This document shows, in pieces, positions 26,270-35,291 of a stretch of 64,000 nucleotides of DNA. The DNA is from Flavobacterium luteum (GTDB taxonomy: Bacteria > Bacteroidota > Bacteroidia > Flavobacteriales > Flavobacteriaceae). Made by a program: the position numbers and the translations under genes. Location of the stretch: the NCBI RefSeq assembly GCF_008806775.1, contig NZ_WAEM01000004.1, forward strand, positions 124,001-188,000. Direction: 5' to 3'. Positions within the stretch are counted from its first letter, which is position 1. Every line of letters starts with the position of its first letter. The notes under the pieces are model-generated. The model did not search any database. It was not told where the DNA came from and saw only the letters and a program-made list of their open reading frames with translations.

Positions 26270-26964
26270 ATATTAAGAAATTAGAGTGGGATAGTCATTT
26301 TTTTGGTTTTGAAATAGCCGAAGCTAATGAAGTTGAAAATGATTCAATCCTTATTGATTCAGAAAATTATAATTTAATTGTTCTTAAACAAGAACACGAA
26401 CAAGTTGTAAAAATTCAAGGTTTTAAAAAAACTTTTCAAGAAACTAAAATTATTTTTAGTAAAAAATTAGATTCGAAAAGCACAAACATTATAGAACAAT
26501 CAATAATTGATTTTGATGAAATTCCCACCACTAAAGATTTACTTTATCCTCTAGCCTTTGAAAGTGGTAAATACAGTAGATTTAGATTAGACCTAAATTT
26601 TAATCAAGAAAAATTCGAATTGTTATACAGCAAATGGATAGATAATAGTATAAGTAAAGAATTTGCAGACAAGATTTTTTATTTAAAAGAGTCTAATGAA
26701 GTGATTGGATTTGTAACTGTTAAAAACAATCAAAATTTTTCTACAATCGGATTAATTGCAGTATCAGAAAATTATCAGGGAAAAGGAATTGGCAGAATCT
26801 TGCTGTCAAATATGGAGAAATATTGTGTTTCACAAAACATTTTTGAATTAAGAATTCCAACCCAAAAAGAAAATATTCCAGCGTGTAATTTTTATTCGAA
26901 GATGAATTATCATGTAAATGAAGAAATAATTATAAAACATTATTGGAACAATAATAAACATTAG
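26266..26964 (+). CDS. WecD/RffC-like amino-sugar N-acetyltransferase (GNAT)
   Basis: A 232-residue GNAT. The N-terminus KKLEWDSHFFGFEIAEAN is characteristic of WecD/RffC-type enzymes, which acetylate the 4-amino group of dTDP-4-amino-4,6-dideoxygalactose. The acetyl-CoA loop is GIGRILLSNM near residue 171 after the segment SENYQGK. It overlaps the polyprenyl-phosphate glycosyltransferase gene by four bases, and an RffA-like 4-aminotransferase lies 1.5 kb downstream, which supplies the expected substrate. The exact sugar may be a 2-deoxy analogue because of the dehydratase encoded next. Confidence 0.83.
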   Translation: MNIKKLEWDSHFFGFEIAEANEVENDSILIDSENYNLIVLKQEHEQVVKIQGFKKTFQETKIIFSKKLDSKSTNIIEQSIIDFDEIPTTKDLLYPLAFESGKYSRFRLDLNFNQEKFELLYSKWIDNSISKEFADKIFYLKESNEVIGFVTVKNNQNFSTIGLIAVSENYQGKGIGRILLSNMEKYCVSQNIFELRIPTQKENIPACNFYSKMNYHVNEEIIIKHYWNNNKH

Positions 26965-27003
26965 ATAAAAACAAATATTATATTCTTTATCATTAAGTAA
27001 ATA

Positions 27004-28476
27004 ATGGCAACATCAAATCAGTCTCAAAATTTTCAATTTTTTGGAAACCATAACCATAACAAAGATCGTGTTGGTTTTGATTTTCTTAAATCTGTTTTGA
27101 CAAAAGAAAGCAAGTTTCATACTATTGAAGAAGTTATAAAATGGCTTAAAGACCGAAATGAAGCTATAAAAGTTTCAGTAGAGCAAATTCCGTTTAAGGA
27201 AATGAATCATTGGCTTTTTGATAAAGATAAAGGCGTTTTACGTCATGAAACAGGTAAGTTTTTCAGTATTGAAGGGATACATGTTGAGACCAATTGGGGA
27301 AAAGTACCAGAATGGGATCAACCCATAATTAATCAACCAGAAATAGGGTATTTAGGAATTATAACAAAAGAAATTGACGGGATTCTTTACTTTTTACTTC
27401 AAGCAAAAGTAGAACCAGGAAATGTAAATAATGTGCAGTTGTCACCAACACTGCAAGCAACTAAAAGTAATTATTCTCAAGTACATAAAGGTAAAAAACC
27501 CTTATACTTAGAATATTTTCAGAATGTGCAACCCAGTCAAATTTTATTAGATCAATTGCAGTCGGAGCAAGGGGCGCGATTTCTTCGTAAAAGAAACCGT
27601 AATATTATTATTAAAATTGAGGAAGATGTTCCAGTTCACGATGATTTTATTTGGTTAACTCTCGGACAAATTAAACAGCTAATTACGTACGATAATTTGA
27701 TTAATATGGACACCAGAACAGTAATTTCTGGGATTCCTTATGGAGAATTTGACAATAAAACTCTCGATCTTTTATATGCACTAAGTTACGAAGGAAAGGA
27801 TAAAGACTTTCAATTTGAAATGCTCAAATCATCACTTAATCCTTCTCTTTCTTTGTTTTCATTCGATGAAATTCTGAATTGGTTATCCGCTATTAAGTGT
27901 TATTATGAAGTTCAAATTACTTCCAAGTCTATTTTTAAAACTATGGGGTGGACTGTTACGGAAAATGAAATAGTAGAAAATCAAAATCGATTTTTTAAAG
28001 TAATAGCAGCAAGAGTTGCAATAAGTAACAGAGAAGTTACAAGTTGGACACAACCATTAGTTCAACCTATGCAACATGGAATAATTGCTTTTGTAACTAA
28101 AAAAATTCATGGTGTGCATCATTTTTTAGTTCAAGCAAAACTAGAACCAGGTAATTTTGATATCATAGAAATGGCTCCTACAGTACAATGCATTACTGGA
28201 AGTTATAAAGATTCAAAAGATGTTCCGTTTTTAGATTATGTGCTGAATATTCCATTAAGTCAAATACAACACGACACCCTGCAATCTGAAGAAGGAGGTC
28301 GATTTTACCGAGAACAGAATAGAAGTATTATAATAGAAGCCACCTCTGATTTCCCAGAAGAAGTACCTTCTAATTTTAAATGGATCTCGTTAGGTCAGTT
28401 AACAATTTTTCTAAAATTCAACAACTATCTCAATATTCAGTCTAGAAGTTTGCTCTCAGCAATACATTTTACATAA
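27004..28476 (+). CDS. NDP-hexose 2,3-dehydratase (EvaA/TylX3 family)
   Basis: A 490-residue protein with the internal two-fold repeat of EvaA: each half carries a QAK.EPGN motif (QAKVEPGN near residue 140, QAKLEPGN near 378), and each ends with a QSE..G.RF..E/K.NR..II segment. Such enzymes remove water from C2-C3 of dTDP-4-keto-6-deoxyglucose, the first step toward 2-deoxy sugars, best known from antibiotic pathways in actinomycetes. The Gfo/Idh oxidoreductase encoded at 29638 fits the required 3-ketoreductase. Presence in a surface polysaccharide locus, between an acetyltransferase and an aminotransferase, is uncommon. Family assignment is firm. Confidence 0.9.
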   Translation: MATSNQSQNFQFFGNHNHNKDRVGFDFLKSVLTKESKFHTIEEVIKWLKDRNEAIKVSVEQIPFKEMNHWLFDKDKGVLRHETGKFFSIEGIHVETNWGKVPEWDQPIINQPEIGYLGIITKEIDGILYFLLQAKVEPGNVNNVQLSPTLQATKSNYSQVHKGKKPLYLEYFQNVQPSQILLDQLQSEQGARFLRKRNRNIIIKIEEDVPVHDDFIWLTLGQIKQLITYDNLINMDTRTVISGIPYGEFDNKTLDLLYALSYEGKDKDFQFEMLKSSLNPSLSLFSFDEILNWLSAIKCYYEVQITSKSIFKTMGWTVTENEIVENQNRFFKVIAARVAISNREVTSWTQPLVQPMQHGIIAFVTKKIHGVHHFLVQAKLEPGNFDIIEMAPTVQCITGSYKDSKDVPFLDYVLNIPLSQIQHDTLQSEEGGRFYREQNRSIIIEATSDFPEEVPSNFKWISLGQLTIFLKFNNYLNIQSRSLLSAIHFT

Positions 28477-28492
28477 TTAATTTATCAACAAA

Positions 28493-29635
28493 ATGAATAT
28501 CCCTTTTAATAAAGTTTACATTACCGGAAACGAAGAAAAATACATGCTTGAAGCACTTTATTCAGGTAAGCAATGCGGAAATCATGGATTTTGTACTAAA
28601 GTAATTGATTTGATGAAGGCTAAACATGGCTTTAATGAAGTTTTTTTGGTTCCTTCGGGAACTGCGGCGCTTGAAATGGGGGCAGTTTTAGCAAATATAG
28701 CTCCTGGCGATGAAGTGATTTTACCTTCTTATACTTTTAGTTCAACAGTAAATGCTGTTGTTTTATTTGGAGCCATTCCAGTTTTTTGTGAGTCAGAACC
28801 TGAAACCATGAATATTGATGCCTCTAAAATAGAAGCCCTCATAACTCCAAGAACAAAAATGATACTGCCTATTGATTATGCAGGAGTTTCGTGCGAAATA
28901 GATTTGATTATGGAAATTGCAAACCGACATAATCTTATTGTTATGCAAGATTGTGCACAATCCTACGGAACTTATTTTAAAGGAAAAGCAGCAGGATCTC
29001 AAGCACATTTAGCGACGTTTAGTTTTCATGAAACAAAAAATTTCAGTGCCGGAGAAGGTGGTGCTCTTGTAGTAAATGTCCCTGAATGGGAAGAACGAGC
29101 TCATTTTATTCAAGAAAAAGGAACTGATAGACGTTTAGTTTTAAATGGCGTAAAAAACAAATACAGTTGGGTCGATAAAGGATCCAGTTATTTGTTGTCA
29201 GATATTTTAGCAGCTATGCTTCTTGCTCAGTTAGAACAAGAAGATAAATTGAAAAGTATAAGAAGCAACATAACAAAAGCGTACTTTGATTTGTTTGCGC
29301 CTTATGAGAAGAAAGGGTTTTTATCGTATTTTAAAATTAAAGACTATATTGATATAAATCATCATGCCTTTTGGGTAATTTTTGATACAGTGGAAAATCA
29401 ACAATTCTTTATGGCTAAACTTAGAGATTATAAAGTATCTGCTTACATTGGATATCTGGCTTTGCATTCGGCTCCAAAAGGATTAGAATATGGTTACAAA
29501 GAATCTGATTTACCAATAACACAAGATTTAACAGATAGGATTGTTAGAATGCCTTTTTATACTGAACTAGGAGAACAAGGTTTAGAGTATTGCATGGAAT
29601 CGATGAAAAAAGTGTTAGACGAAATGTATTCCTAA
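28493..29635 (+). CDS. rffA: dTDP-4-amino-deoxyhexose aminotransferase (RffA/WecE type)
   Basis: A DegT/DnrJ family PLP enzyme of 380 residues. The N-terminus NIPFNKVYITGNEEKYMLEA and SGKQCGNHGFCTK are typical of RffA/WecE, which aminates C4 of dTDP-4-keto-6-deoxy sugars to the galacto form. FLVPSGTAALEMGAVL near residue 55 and the PLP lysine in HETKNFSAGEGGAL near 181 are intact. With the 2,3-dehydratase and 3-ketoreductase on either side, its substrate may be a 4-keto-2,6-dideoxy sugar, giving a 4-amino-2,4,6-trideoxyhexose. If the dehydratase is not on the same path, the product would be dTDP-Fuc4N. Confidence 0.88.
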   Translation: MNIPFNKVYITGNEEKYMLEALYSGKQCGNHGFCTKVIDLMKAKHGFNEVFLVPSGTAALEMGAVLANIAPGDEVILPSYTFSSTVNAVVLFGAIPVFCESEPETMNIDASKIEALITPRTKMILPIDYAGVSCEIDLIMEIANRHNLIVMQDCAQSYGTYFKGKAAGSQAHLATFSFHETKNFSAGEGGALVVNVPEWEERAHFIQEKGTDRRLVLNGVKNKYSWVDKGSSYLLSDILAAMLLAQLEQEDKLKSIRSNITKAYFDLFAPYEKKGFLSYFKIKDYIDINHHAFWVIFDTVENQQFFMAKLRDYKVSAYIGYLALHSAPKGLEYGYKESDLPITQDLTDRIVRMPFYTELGEQGLEYCMESMKKVLDEMYS

Positions 29636-29637
29636 TT

Positions 29638-30609
29638 ATGAGTAAAATCAGAATTGGAGTAATGGGTTGTGCTAACATAGCAAAGAAATCGATTATTCCT
29701 GCCATTAAAAGTTTATCGGAACAATTTGAATTGGTTGTCGTTTCGAGTAGAGATGAAGATAAAGCAAATGAGTTTGCAAATCTTTTTGAATGTAAAGCAG
29801 TTGTAGGTTATGATAATTTGTTAAATGAAGCTATTGATGCAGTTTATATTCCACTTCCAACTGGACTTCATGAGGAATGGATTACAAGAGCTTTGATTTC
29901 AGGAAAACACGTATACGCAGAAAAATCTATTGCAAACTCTTTTTCATCAGCACAAAAAATGGTCAATGAAGCTAAAAATAGAAATTTGACTTTGATGGAG
30001 GGCTATATGTTTCAATATCATACTCAACATCAAAAAGTTAAACAATTAATTGCTGATGACGCGATTGGAGAAATTCGTGGTTTTAGTGGAGCTTTTGGAT
30101 TTCCTCCTTTGGATAAAAATAATTTTAGATACGACGAAATAATTGGTGGAGGTGCGTTGTTTGATGCTGCGGGTTATCCACTTCGGGCCCTTCATTTTAT
30201 GATGGGTTCTCCATTTAAGGTTGCAGCTTCCTCCTTATATTTGAATCCTGAAATGGGAACAAGTATCTACGGCAGTGCTTTTTTGAAAAATGACAATGGA
30301 ATTGGAGCTCATATTGCTTTTGGATTCGATAATTTCTATCAATGCAATTATGAAATTTGGGGAAGTAAAGGAAAAATAACGGTAGAGAGAGCCTATACTC
30401 CGTCACCAGATTACAAGCCTATTATTATTTTAGAAAAACAAGGAATTTCTGAGACTATAATCGAGACACCATGCAATCACTTTGTTGGTGCTATGAATGA
30501 GTTTTATAATGTAGTAACAGGAAAATCTAATAAAAAAAATCATTACGAAGCTATTTTGCTGCAAAGCAAATCATTAGACGAAATAAAAACTTTTAGCACA
30601 AAATTTTAA
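29638..30609 (+). CDS. Gfo/Idh/MocA oxidoreductase, likely NDP-sugar 3-ketoreductase
   Basis: A 323-residue NAD(P)-dependent oxidoreductase. ATG 29638, two bases after the previous stop, is the natural start; the frame is open further upstream but that extension overlaps the aminotransferase gene. The Rossmann motif is GVMGCANIAKKS near residue 6, the catalytic segment reads VYAEKSIANS near 93-102, and GGGALFDAAGYPLRAL follows near 176. Family members such as SpnN/TylC1-type enzymes reduce the 3-keto group made by EvaA-type 2,3-dehydratases, and the gene order supports that role here. Confidence 0.85.
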   Translation: MSKIRIGVMGCANIAKKSIIPAIKSLSEQFELVVVSSRDEDKANEFANLFECKAVVGYDNLLNEAIDAVYIPLPTGLHEEWITRALISGKHVYAEKSIANSFSSAQKMVNEAKNRNLTLMEGYMFQYHTQHQKVKQLIADDAIGEIRGFSGAFGFPPLDKNNFRYDEIIGGGALFDAAGYPLRALHFMMGSPFKVAASSLYLNPEMGTSIYGSAFLKNDNGIGAHIAFGFDNFYQCNYEIWGSKGKITVERAYTPSPDYKPIIILEKQGISETIIETPCNHFVGAMNEFYNVVTGKSNKKNHYEAILLQSKSLDEIKTFSTKF

Positions 30610-30622
30610 ACTAATCTGAGCT

Positions 30623-32434
30623 ATGATTTTTTCATTGTTAATAGTCATTTTTACTCTTTTTGTTATTACATTTTTAATTTTACACGTTCAAATATTTGAA
30701 TTTTCAAGCCAATTTTCAAATGCTATAATGAATATTTTAGTACTAGTTGGCGGATATGCTTTGTACATCACAACGCTTAAATCTATTTTTATTATTCCTA
30801 TCATAGGGCTAATGGCTACGGGAGTAATTTTAAAAAAAATCAAGTTTAAATTTCAATTTCAGGACTGGAAAATAACAGTATTACTTACTAGTTTGTTTAG
30901 TGTTCTTTCTTTATTGTTGTTTTTTAGAAATAATGAATTATTAATTTTAGATAATGATTATTTATTCTGGATTAGAGTTGCTGTTACTAATCAAGAATAC
31001 GGGGTAGAAAATATAAATGTGTTTTACAATCTTATAGATGCTTCATATCACAATTCAGATCTTTATCACTACTTAGAATTGTGGACAATGAATTTAGGCA
31101 ATGCTTTAAACGGTCAAGAACCAGCATTTAATTTTTTACTTTTTGTTTATCCACTAGGATTAATTATTAGTTGTCTGGGAATAAAAGAATTGTTATTGAA
31201 TATCATTCCTTCAAAAATAGATAAAAACTATTTTCTAGCGATGTCATCTTTTTTTATTATTATAGGTTTTTTGTTTTTTTCTCAACCGTGGGATTTTTTA
31301 AATTCGTATTTAAAAATTGGGCATATGCCAATTTCCGGAATGGGTTTAGCTTGGGGAAGTATAAAAATGATTTTTTTAATGAATATAGTTATTGCATTAT
31401 TTTTATATCTACAAAAACCAAATTCAAATAAATTTATAACGCTATTGTTTACTACTTTTTTTTATCTTCCTGTTTTGCCTATACTAATGCTTACCCTTTT
31501 TATATGGTGGTGTTATTTGTATTTTTCAGGTTCTAAAACGGAACTAAAAGATATTATTATTTTAATTAGTTTGTCTATTGGTTTTATTTTTTACTATTTT
31601 GTTAATGGAAATCATGGAGGCACAACAGTTTCGGGTTTTTCAATTAAAGAATGGTTTTCATTAAGTAATTGGATTAAATATTGTCCGGCTATAGCCATGA
31701 AAACAATTTTTATTCCAATTTTCGGTTTCTTTCCTATTTATTTTTTAATACTAAGAAAAAGAGTTAGTATAAAATCTAAACCTTTTCTTTTTATGATATT
31801 ACTGTATAGTATTTGTATTGCAGTTTGGGCAGCTTTTATTAAAAATATTGATGCTAATCAAGCATTTCTTTTATTTTTTGGAGCTATATTGCCTCTATTA
31901 ATGCTACTCGGTTTATGGAATTTGATATTTGTAAAGAGAAGTCCTATTCTAGGTTTTTTGTTAGTAAATATATATCTGATACCAGGTATAATTCATGCTT
32001 CTAAATATAACAATCAAATTAAAAAAGATCAAGTATCTACAATAGATTATATTCAGAAACTGGATAATGCTCGTGTATTATATATTCCTGATAAGACTGA
32101 ATTAAATAGTGTATATGATTATAATGAAAGAGTCTATACAGGTATGAACCAATTCATACTTTATAATTCTAAAGTAGATTTAATTTCGGTTGCCGCCTCT
32201 TTTGATGGTAATTATCTGAAAAATAATGCTCTTGAAATGTATACTTTTTATCGAGACATATCCTCATATTATAAGCAATGTGGATACTTTGATGTCTCAT
32301 CAAAATGTTTTAAAGATTTTATAAGAAATTGTAAGATAAATGTAATTTGTACAAAAAATAAAGAAATGCATGTCGAAGGATGGGCAAAAGATTTTGAAAA
32401 TTCTGATTATAGTTTTTATAAGATTCTTCCATAA
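30623..32434 (+). CDS. Multi-pass membrane protein, candidate GT-C glycosyltransferase
   Basis: A 603-residue protein with roughly a dozen hydrophobic helices and a soluble C-terminal domain of about 120 residues. After the first helices a loop carries LDNDYLFWIR near residue 108, an acidic motif in the place where GT-C enzymes have their catalytic aspartates, followed by SYHNSDLYHYLELW. I do not recognise a closer family. Its place at the end of a run with a flippase-like protein and a polyprenyl-phosphate glycosyltransferase suggests it is the third component that transfers the flipped sugar to a polymer or protein in the periplasm. A polymerase role is an alternative. Confidence 0.6.
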   Translation: MIFSLLIVIFTLFVITFLILHVQIFEFSSQFSNAIMNILVLVGGYALYITTLKSIFIIPIIGLMATGVILKKIKFKFQFQDWKITVLLTSLFSVLSLLLFFRNNELLILDNDYLFWIRVAVTNQEYGVENINVFYNLIDASYHNSDLYHYLELWTMNLGNALNGQEPAFNFLLFVYPLGLIISCLGIKELLLNIIPSKIDKNYFLAMSSFFIIIGFLFFSQPWDFLNSYLKIGHMPISGMGLAWGSIKMIFLMNIVIALFLYLQKPNSNKFITLLFTTFFYLPVLPILMLTLFIWWCYLYFSGSKTELKDIIILISLSIGFIFYYFVNGNHGGTTVSGFSIKEWFSLSNWIKYCPAIAMKTIFIPIFGFFPIYFLILRKRVSIKSKPFLFMILLYSICIAVWAAFIKNIDANQAFLLFFGAILPLLMLLGLWNLIFVKRSPILGFLLVNIYLIPGIIHASKYNNQIKKDQVSTIDYIQKLDNARVLYIPDKTELNSVYDYNERVYTGMNQFILYNSKVDLISVAASFDGNYLKNNALEMYTFYRDISSYYKQCGYFDVSSKCFKDFIRNCKINVICTKNKEMHVEGWAKDFENSDYSFYKILP

Positions 32435-32486
32435 GAATTCAATAGGTATTTTAACTATAATTAAAAATGTATAATAAACCCTAAGT

Positions 32487-33560
32487 ATGATAAACGTTAC
32501 TAAAACTTTTTTTCCTCCAATAGAAGACTATCAAAACCAATTAGCGAGAGTCTGGAAGAATCAATGGATGACTAATCGAGGAGCATTAGTTTTAGAGTTA
32601 GAAGAAAAACTTAAAGAATATCTTTCAGTTTCTAACATTATTATTATGACTAATGGAACTATTCCCATCCAAATAGCTTTAAAATTGTTAGGAGATGGAG
32701 GAGAAATAATCACAACGCCTTTCAGTTACGTAGCTACAACAGCGGCAATCATTTGGGAAAATTGCACACCAGTATTTGTTGATATTAATCCAGACTATTT
32801 TACAATAGATGAAACACAAATTGAAGCTGCAATTACTCCAAAAACTAAAGCAATTTTAGCCACGCATGTTTTTGGTAATCCATGTAACATAGATGCTATT
32901 GAAACTATTGCCAAAAAACACAATCTAAAAGTGATTTACGATGCAGCTCATGCTTTTGGAGTAACATATAATGGCAAGTCTATTTTTGATTATGGTGATG
33001 TAAGTACATGCAGTTTTCATGCTACAAAATTATTTCATACTGGCGAGGGTGGAGCCCTATTTTGTAACGATGTCGATTTAAGACATAAAATGTTTTACAG
33101 TCATAATTTTGGGCATAACGGGCCAATTGATTTTTTTGGATTAGGAATTAATGGTAAAATTTCTGAATTGCAAGCGGCAATGGGATTAGCGGTTTTTCCT
33201 TATATGAGTTCAATTTTAGAAGGCAGAAAAGAAGTCGTAAACTATTATGACAATAATTTGAATTTTAAAAAATTGCAAAAACTAAAAATAAGAGAAAATA
33301 CGCAATGGAATTACAGCTATTACCCAGTGATTTTCGAATCTGAAGTGGTTTTGTTGCAGGTGCAAAAAGTTTTAAACGAGCAGCAAATTTTTCCAAGAAG
33401 GTATTTTTATCCCTCTTTAAATACAATTCCATTTGTAAACGAAAAGTCAATGCCTATTTCTGAAAGTGCTGCTTCAAGAGTCATGTGTTTACCATTATTT
33501 TATGATTTGGAACAAGAGAAAGTCGATTTGATTTGTAAGTTAATTAACAAATTTATTTAA
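32487..33560 (+). CDS. Third DegT/DnrJ sugar aminotransferase (VioA-like)
   Basis: A 357-residue PLP-dependent aminotransferase. The N-terminus MINVTKTFFPPIEDYQNQL and KNQWMTNRG resemble VioA-type enzymes, which make dTDP-Qui4N (gluco form). TNGTIPIQIALKLL near residue 53, YDAAHAFGVTY near 151 and the PLP lysine in HATKLFHTGEGGAL near 181 are intact. It follows the membrane protein gene by 52 bases and ends just before an inverted repeat. It could provide a second 4-amino sugar, acylated by one of the nearby acyltransferases. Substrate is inferred only from the family look. Confidence 0.82.
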   Translation: MINVTKTFFPPIEDYQNQLARVWKNQWMTNRGALVLELEEKLKEYLSVSNIIIMTNGTIPIQIALKLLGDGGEIITTPFSYVATTAAIIWENCTPVFVDINPDYFTIDETQIEAAITPKTKAILATHVFGNPCNIDAIETIAKKHNLKVIYDAAHAFGVTYNGKSIFDYGDVSTCSFHATKLFHTGEGGALFCNDVDLRHKMFYSHNFGHNGPIDFFGLGINGKISELQAAMGLAVFPYMSSILEGRKEVVNYYDNNLNFKKLQKLKIRENTQWNYSYYPVIFESEVVLLQVQKVLNEQQIFPRRYFYPSLNTIPFVNEKSMPISESAASRVMCLPLFYDLEQEKVDLICKLINKFI

Positions 33561-33569
33561 TAGATTAGT

Positions 33570-33604
33570 GTGATTTTAGGAAATATATTTATTATAAAAT
33601 CACA
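33570..33604. terminator. Inverted repeat after the third aminotransferase gene
   Basis: TGTGATTTTA (33570-33579) and TAAAATCACA (33595-33604) are exact reverse complements with a 15-base AT-rich loop, starting ten bases after the stop at 33560. It could end the upstream transcript or be a protein-binding site for the downstream ATP-grasp gene at 33632. There is no T run directly after it. Confidence 0.4.
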
Positions 33605-33631
33605 TATTTAATTATAAAAATTCAATAATAT

Positions 33632-34639
33632 ATGTACAATATTGCTATTACTGGTGTTGGAGGAGGGGTTGGTCAAAGTGTTTTGAAATCACTTGCTGAT
33701 ACAGATTATAATTTAATTGCCCTTGATGGAGAATTATTAGGAGCGGGACTTTATACTACAAATAAGTCATTTTTAATTCCATATGCTAAAGATCCAAACT
33801 ATGTAAATAAGATGCTAGCCATTTGTGAACAAGAAAAAATAGCATTATTATTTCCAGGTTTAGATGCAGAATTAATGCCGCTTTCGTTAAATAGAGAAGC
33901 ATTTCAAGCAATTGGAACAACCATAGTCGTAAGCAGACCAGAAGTAATTTTAATTTCTGATGACAAACAGCAAACCTATGACCAATTAATACAGGCAGGA
34001 GTAAGCGTTCCTTTTACGACCCTAGCAGATGGTTTTATTCCTAATACTGAGAGTTTCCCTCTTATTTTAAAACAAAAAGTGGGTGGTGCTCGTTCTAAAA
34101 ATGTTTATGTTATAAAAAACAGTTCTGAATGGAAATCGACAGTTGATAAAATTGGGGATTCAATATCTGATTTTATTGTAATGGAATATATAGAAGGTGA
34201 TGAATATACCTGCGGAACAATAAATCTAGACAATACTTGTAAAGGTGTAATTGTCATGAGAAGAATCCTTAGAGATGGTGATACCAATAAATGTTTTACA
34301 GAAATAAACGAGGTAATTGAAAAAGAAGTTAGATTGGTGGTAGACACTATAAAACCTTTTGGAGCTTGTAATGTTCAACTTCGTTTAAAAAATGGTAAAC
34401 CATATGTTTTCGAAATAAATGCAAGATGTTCAGGAACTACTGCGGCGAGAACTTTATCAGGATTTAATGAACCAAAAATGATTGCAGATTATTTATTAAA
34501 AGGAATAGAACCTTCATATAAAATAAAAGAACAAACCATTTTACGATATTGGAAAGAACTAGTCGTTGAAAATGATTTGATAGCTGAAATGAAAAAGGCA
34601 GCACATATTAATGATAACAAAAACACGAATAAATTATAA
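33632..34639 (+). CDS. ATP-grasp ligase-like protein, copy 1
   Basis: A 335-residue ATP-grasp protein of the carbamoyl-phosphate-synthase / PylC-like type. A Rossmann-like N-terminal domain begins with AITGVGGGVGQSVLKSL; the ATP-grasp fold covers about residues 110-300 with LKQKVGGARSKNVYVI, EYIEGDEYTCG and the metal-binding FEINARCSGTTA. Such enzymes join an amino or carboxyl group to another molecule through an acyl phosphate. In a locus making uronic acids and amino sugars, attachment of an amino acid is a reasonable guess, but not shown. A paralogue with the same domain order is encoded at 61600. Confidence 0.8.
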   Translation: MYNIAITGVGGGVGQSVLKSLADTDYNLIALDGELLGAGLYTTNKSFLIPYAKDPNYVNKMLAICEQEKIALLFPGLDAELMPLSLNREAFQAIGTTIVVSRPEVILISDDKQQTYDQLIQAGVSVPFTTLADGFIPNTESFPLILKQKVGGARSKNVYVIKNSSEWKSTVDKIGDSISDFIVMEYIEGDEYTCGTINLDNTCKGVIVMRRILRDGDTNKCFTEINEVIEKEVRLVVDTIKPFGACNVQLRLKNGKPYVFEINARCSGTTAARTLSGFNEPKMIADYLLKGIEPSYKIKEQTILRYWKELVVENDLIAEMKKAAHINDNKNTNKL

Positions 34640-34654
34640 ACGGAAATAAATTTA

Positions 34655-35290
34655 GTGAAAATTTTAATTTATAGTGATGTACATGGAAATCTTCCAGCTT
34701 TTGAAAAAATGTTAAAAGTTGAAGGAGTTTGCGATGGGTATATTTGCTTGGGTGATTTAGTGAATTATGCTCCTTGGAGTAATGAATGTGTTGATTTAGC
34801 GGCATCGTTACCTAATTCAGTTTTGATTATGGGGAATCATGAAGAAGCTTTCATCAACGGATTTTATCCAGGTACAAATCCTTTAGTTCAAGATTTTTTT
34901 AAAATGACATTTCCAAGTTTCCAAAAAAAAGAAGTTATTACTTCCTTTGTTTCAGAATCAAAGTTAGATACATTCATATGTACACATACAATCAATAAAA
35001 GTTACATATTTCCAGACACACAAATTATTTTAGACAACAATTATATCATAGGACATTCACATCATCAGTTTCAATACAATAACAATAATTTTACATTATA
35101 CAATTCGGGTAGTGTGGGTCAAAATAGAAAATATATTAATGAAATAAATTATCTAGTATATGATTCTGATTCAAAATCAATTACTATGAAATCACTTATT
35201 TATAATGTTGATATTGTTGTTAATGAAATGATACGATTATCTTATCCTGTAGAGTGTGTTAATTATTATAGGAATAAAATGCTTAAATAA
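34655..35290 (+). CDS. Calcineurin-like metallophosphoesterase (YfcE-like)
   Basis: A 211-residue two-metal phosphoesterase. The start is GTG at 34655, giving [19 protein letters not shown] with the first metal motif; further motifs are LGDLVNYAP near 32, GNHEEAF near 60, CTHT near 109 and GHSHHQFQY near 132, all in the expected order. The substrate is not known; a phosphorylated sugar, or a product of the neighbouring ATP-grasp ligase, is possible. The gene is 15 bases after that ligase gene and one base before the acyltransferase gene, so it is part of the same operon. This kind of enzyme is uncommon in polysaccharide loci. Confidence 0.85.
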   Translation: MKILIYSDVHGNLPAFEKMLKVEGVCDGYICLGDLVNYAPWSNECVDLAASLPNSVLIMGNHEEAFINGFYPGTNPLVQDFFKMTFPSFQKKEVITSFVSESKLDTFICTHTINKSYIFPDTQIILDNNYIIGHSHHQFQYNNNNFTLYNSGSVGQNRKYINEINYLVYDSDSKSITMKSLIYNVDIVVNEMIRLSYPVECVNYYRNKMLK

Positions 35291-35291
35291 A

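Noticed and set aside
29590..29637. Upstream ATG extending the Gfo/Idh protein by 16 residues
   Set aside because: It lies in the end of the aminotransferase gene; ATG 29638 places the Rossmann motif at the expected position.
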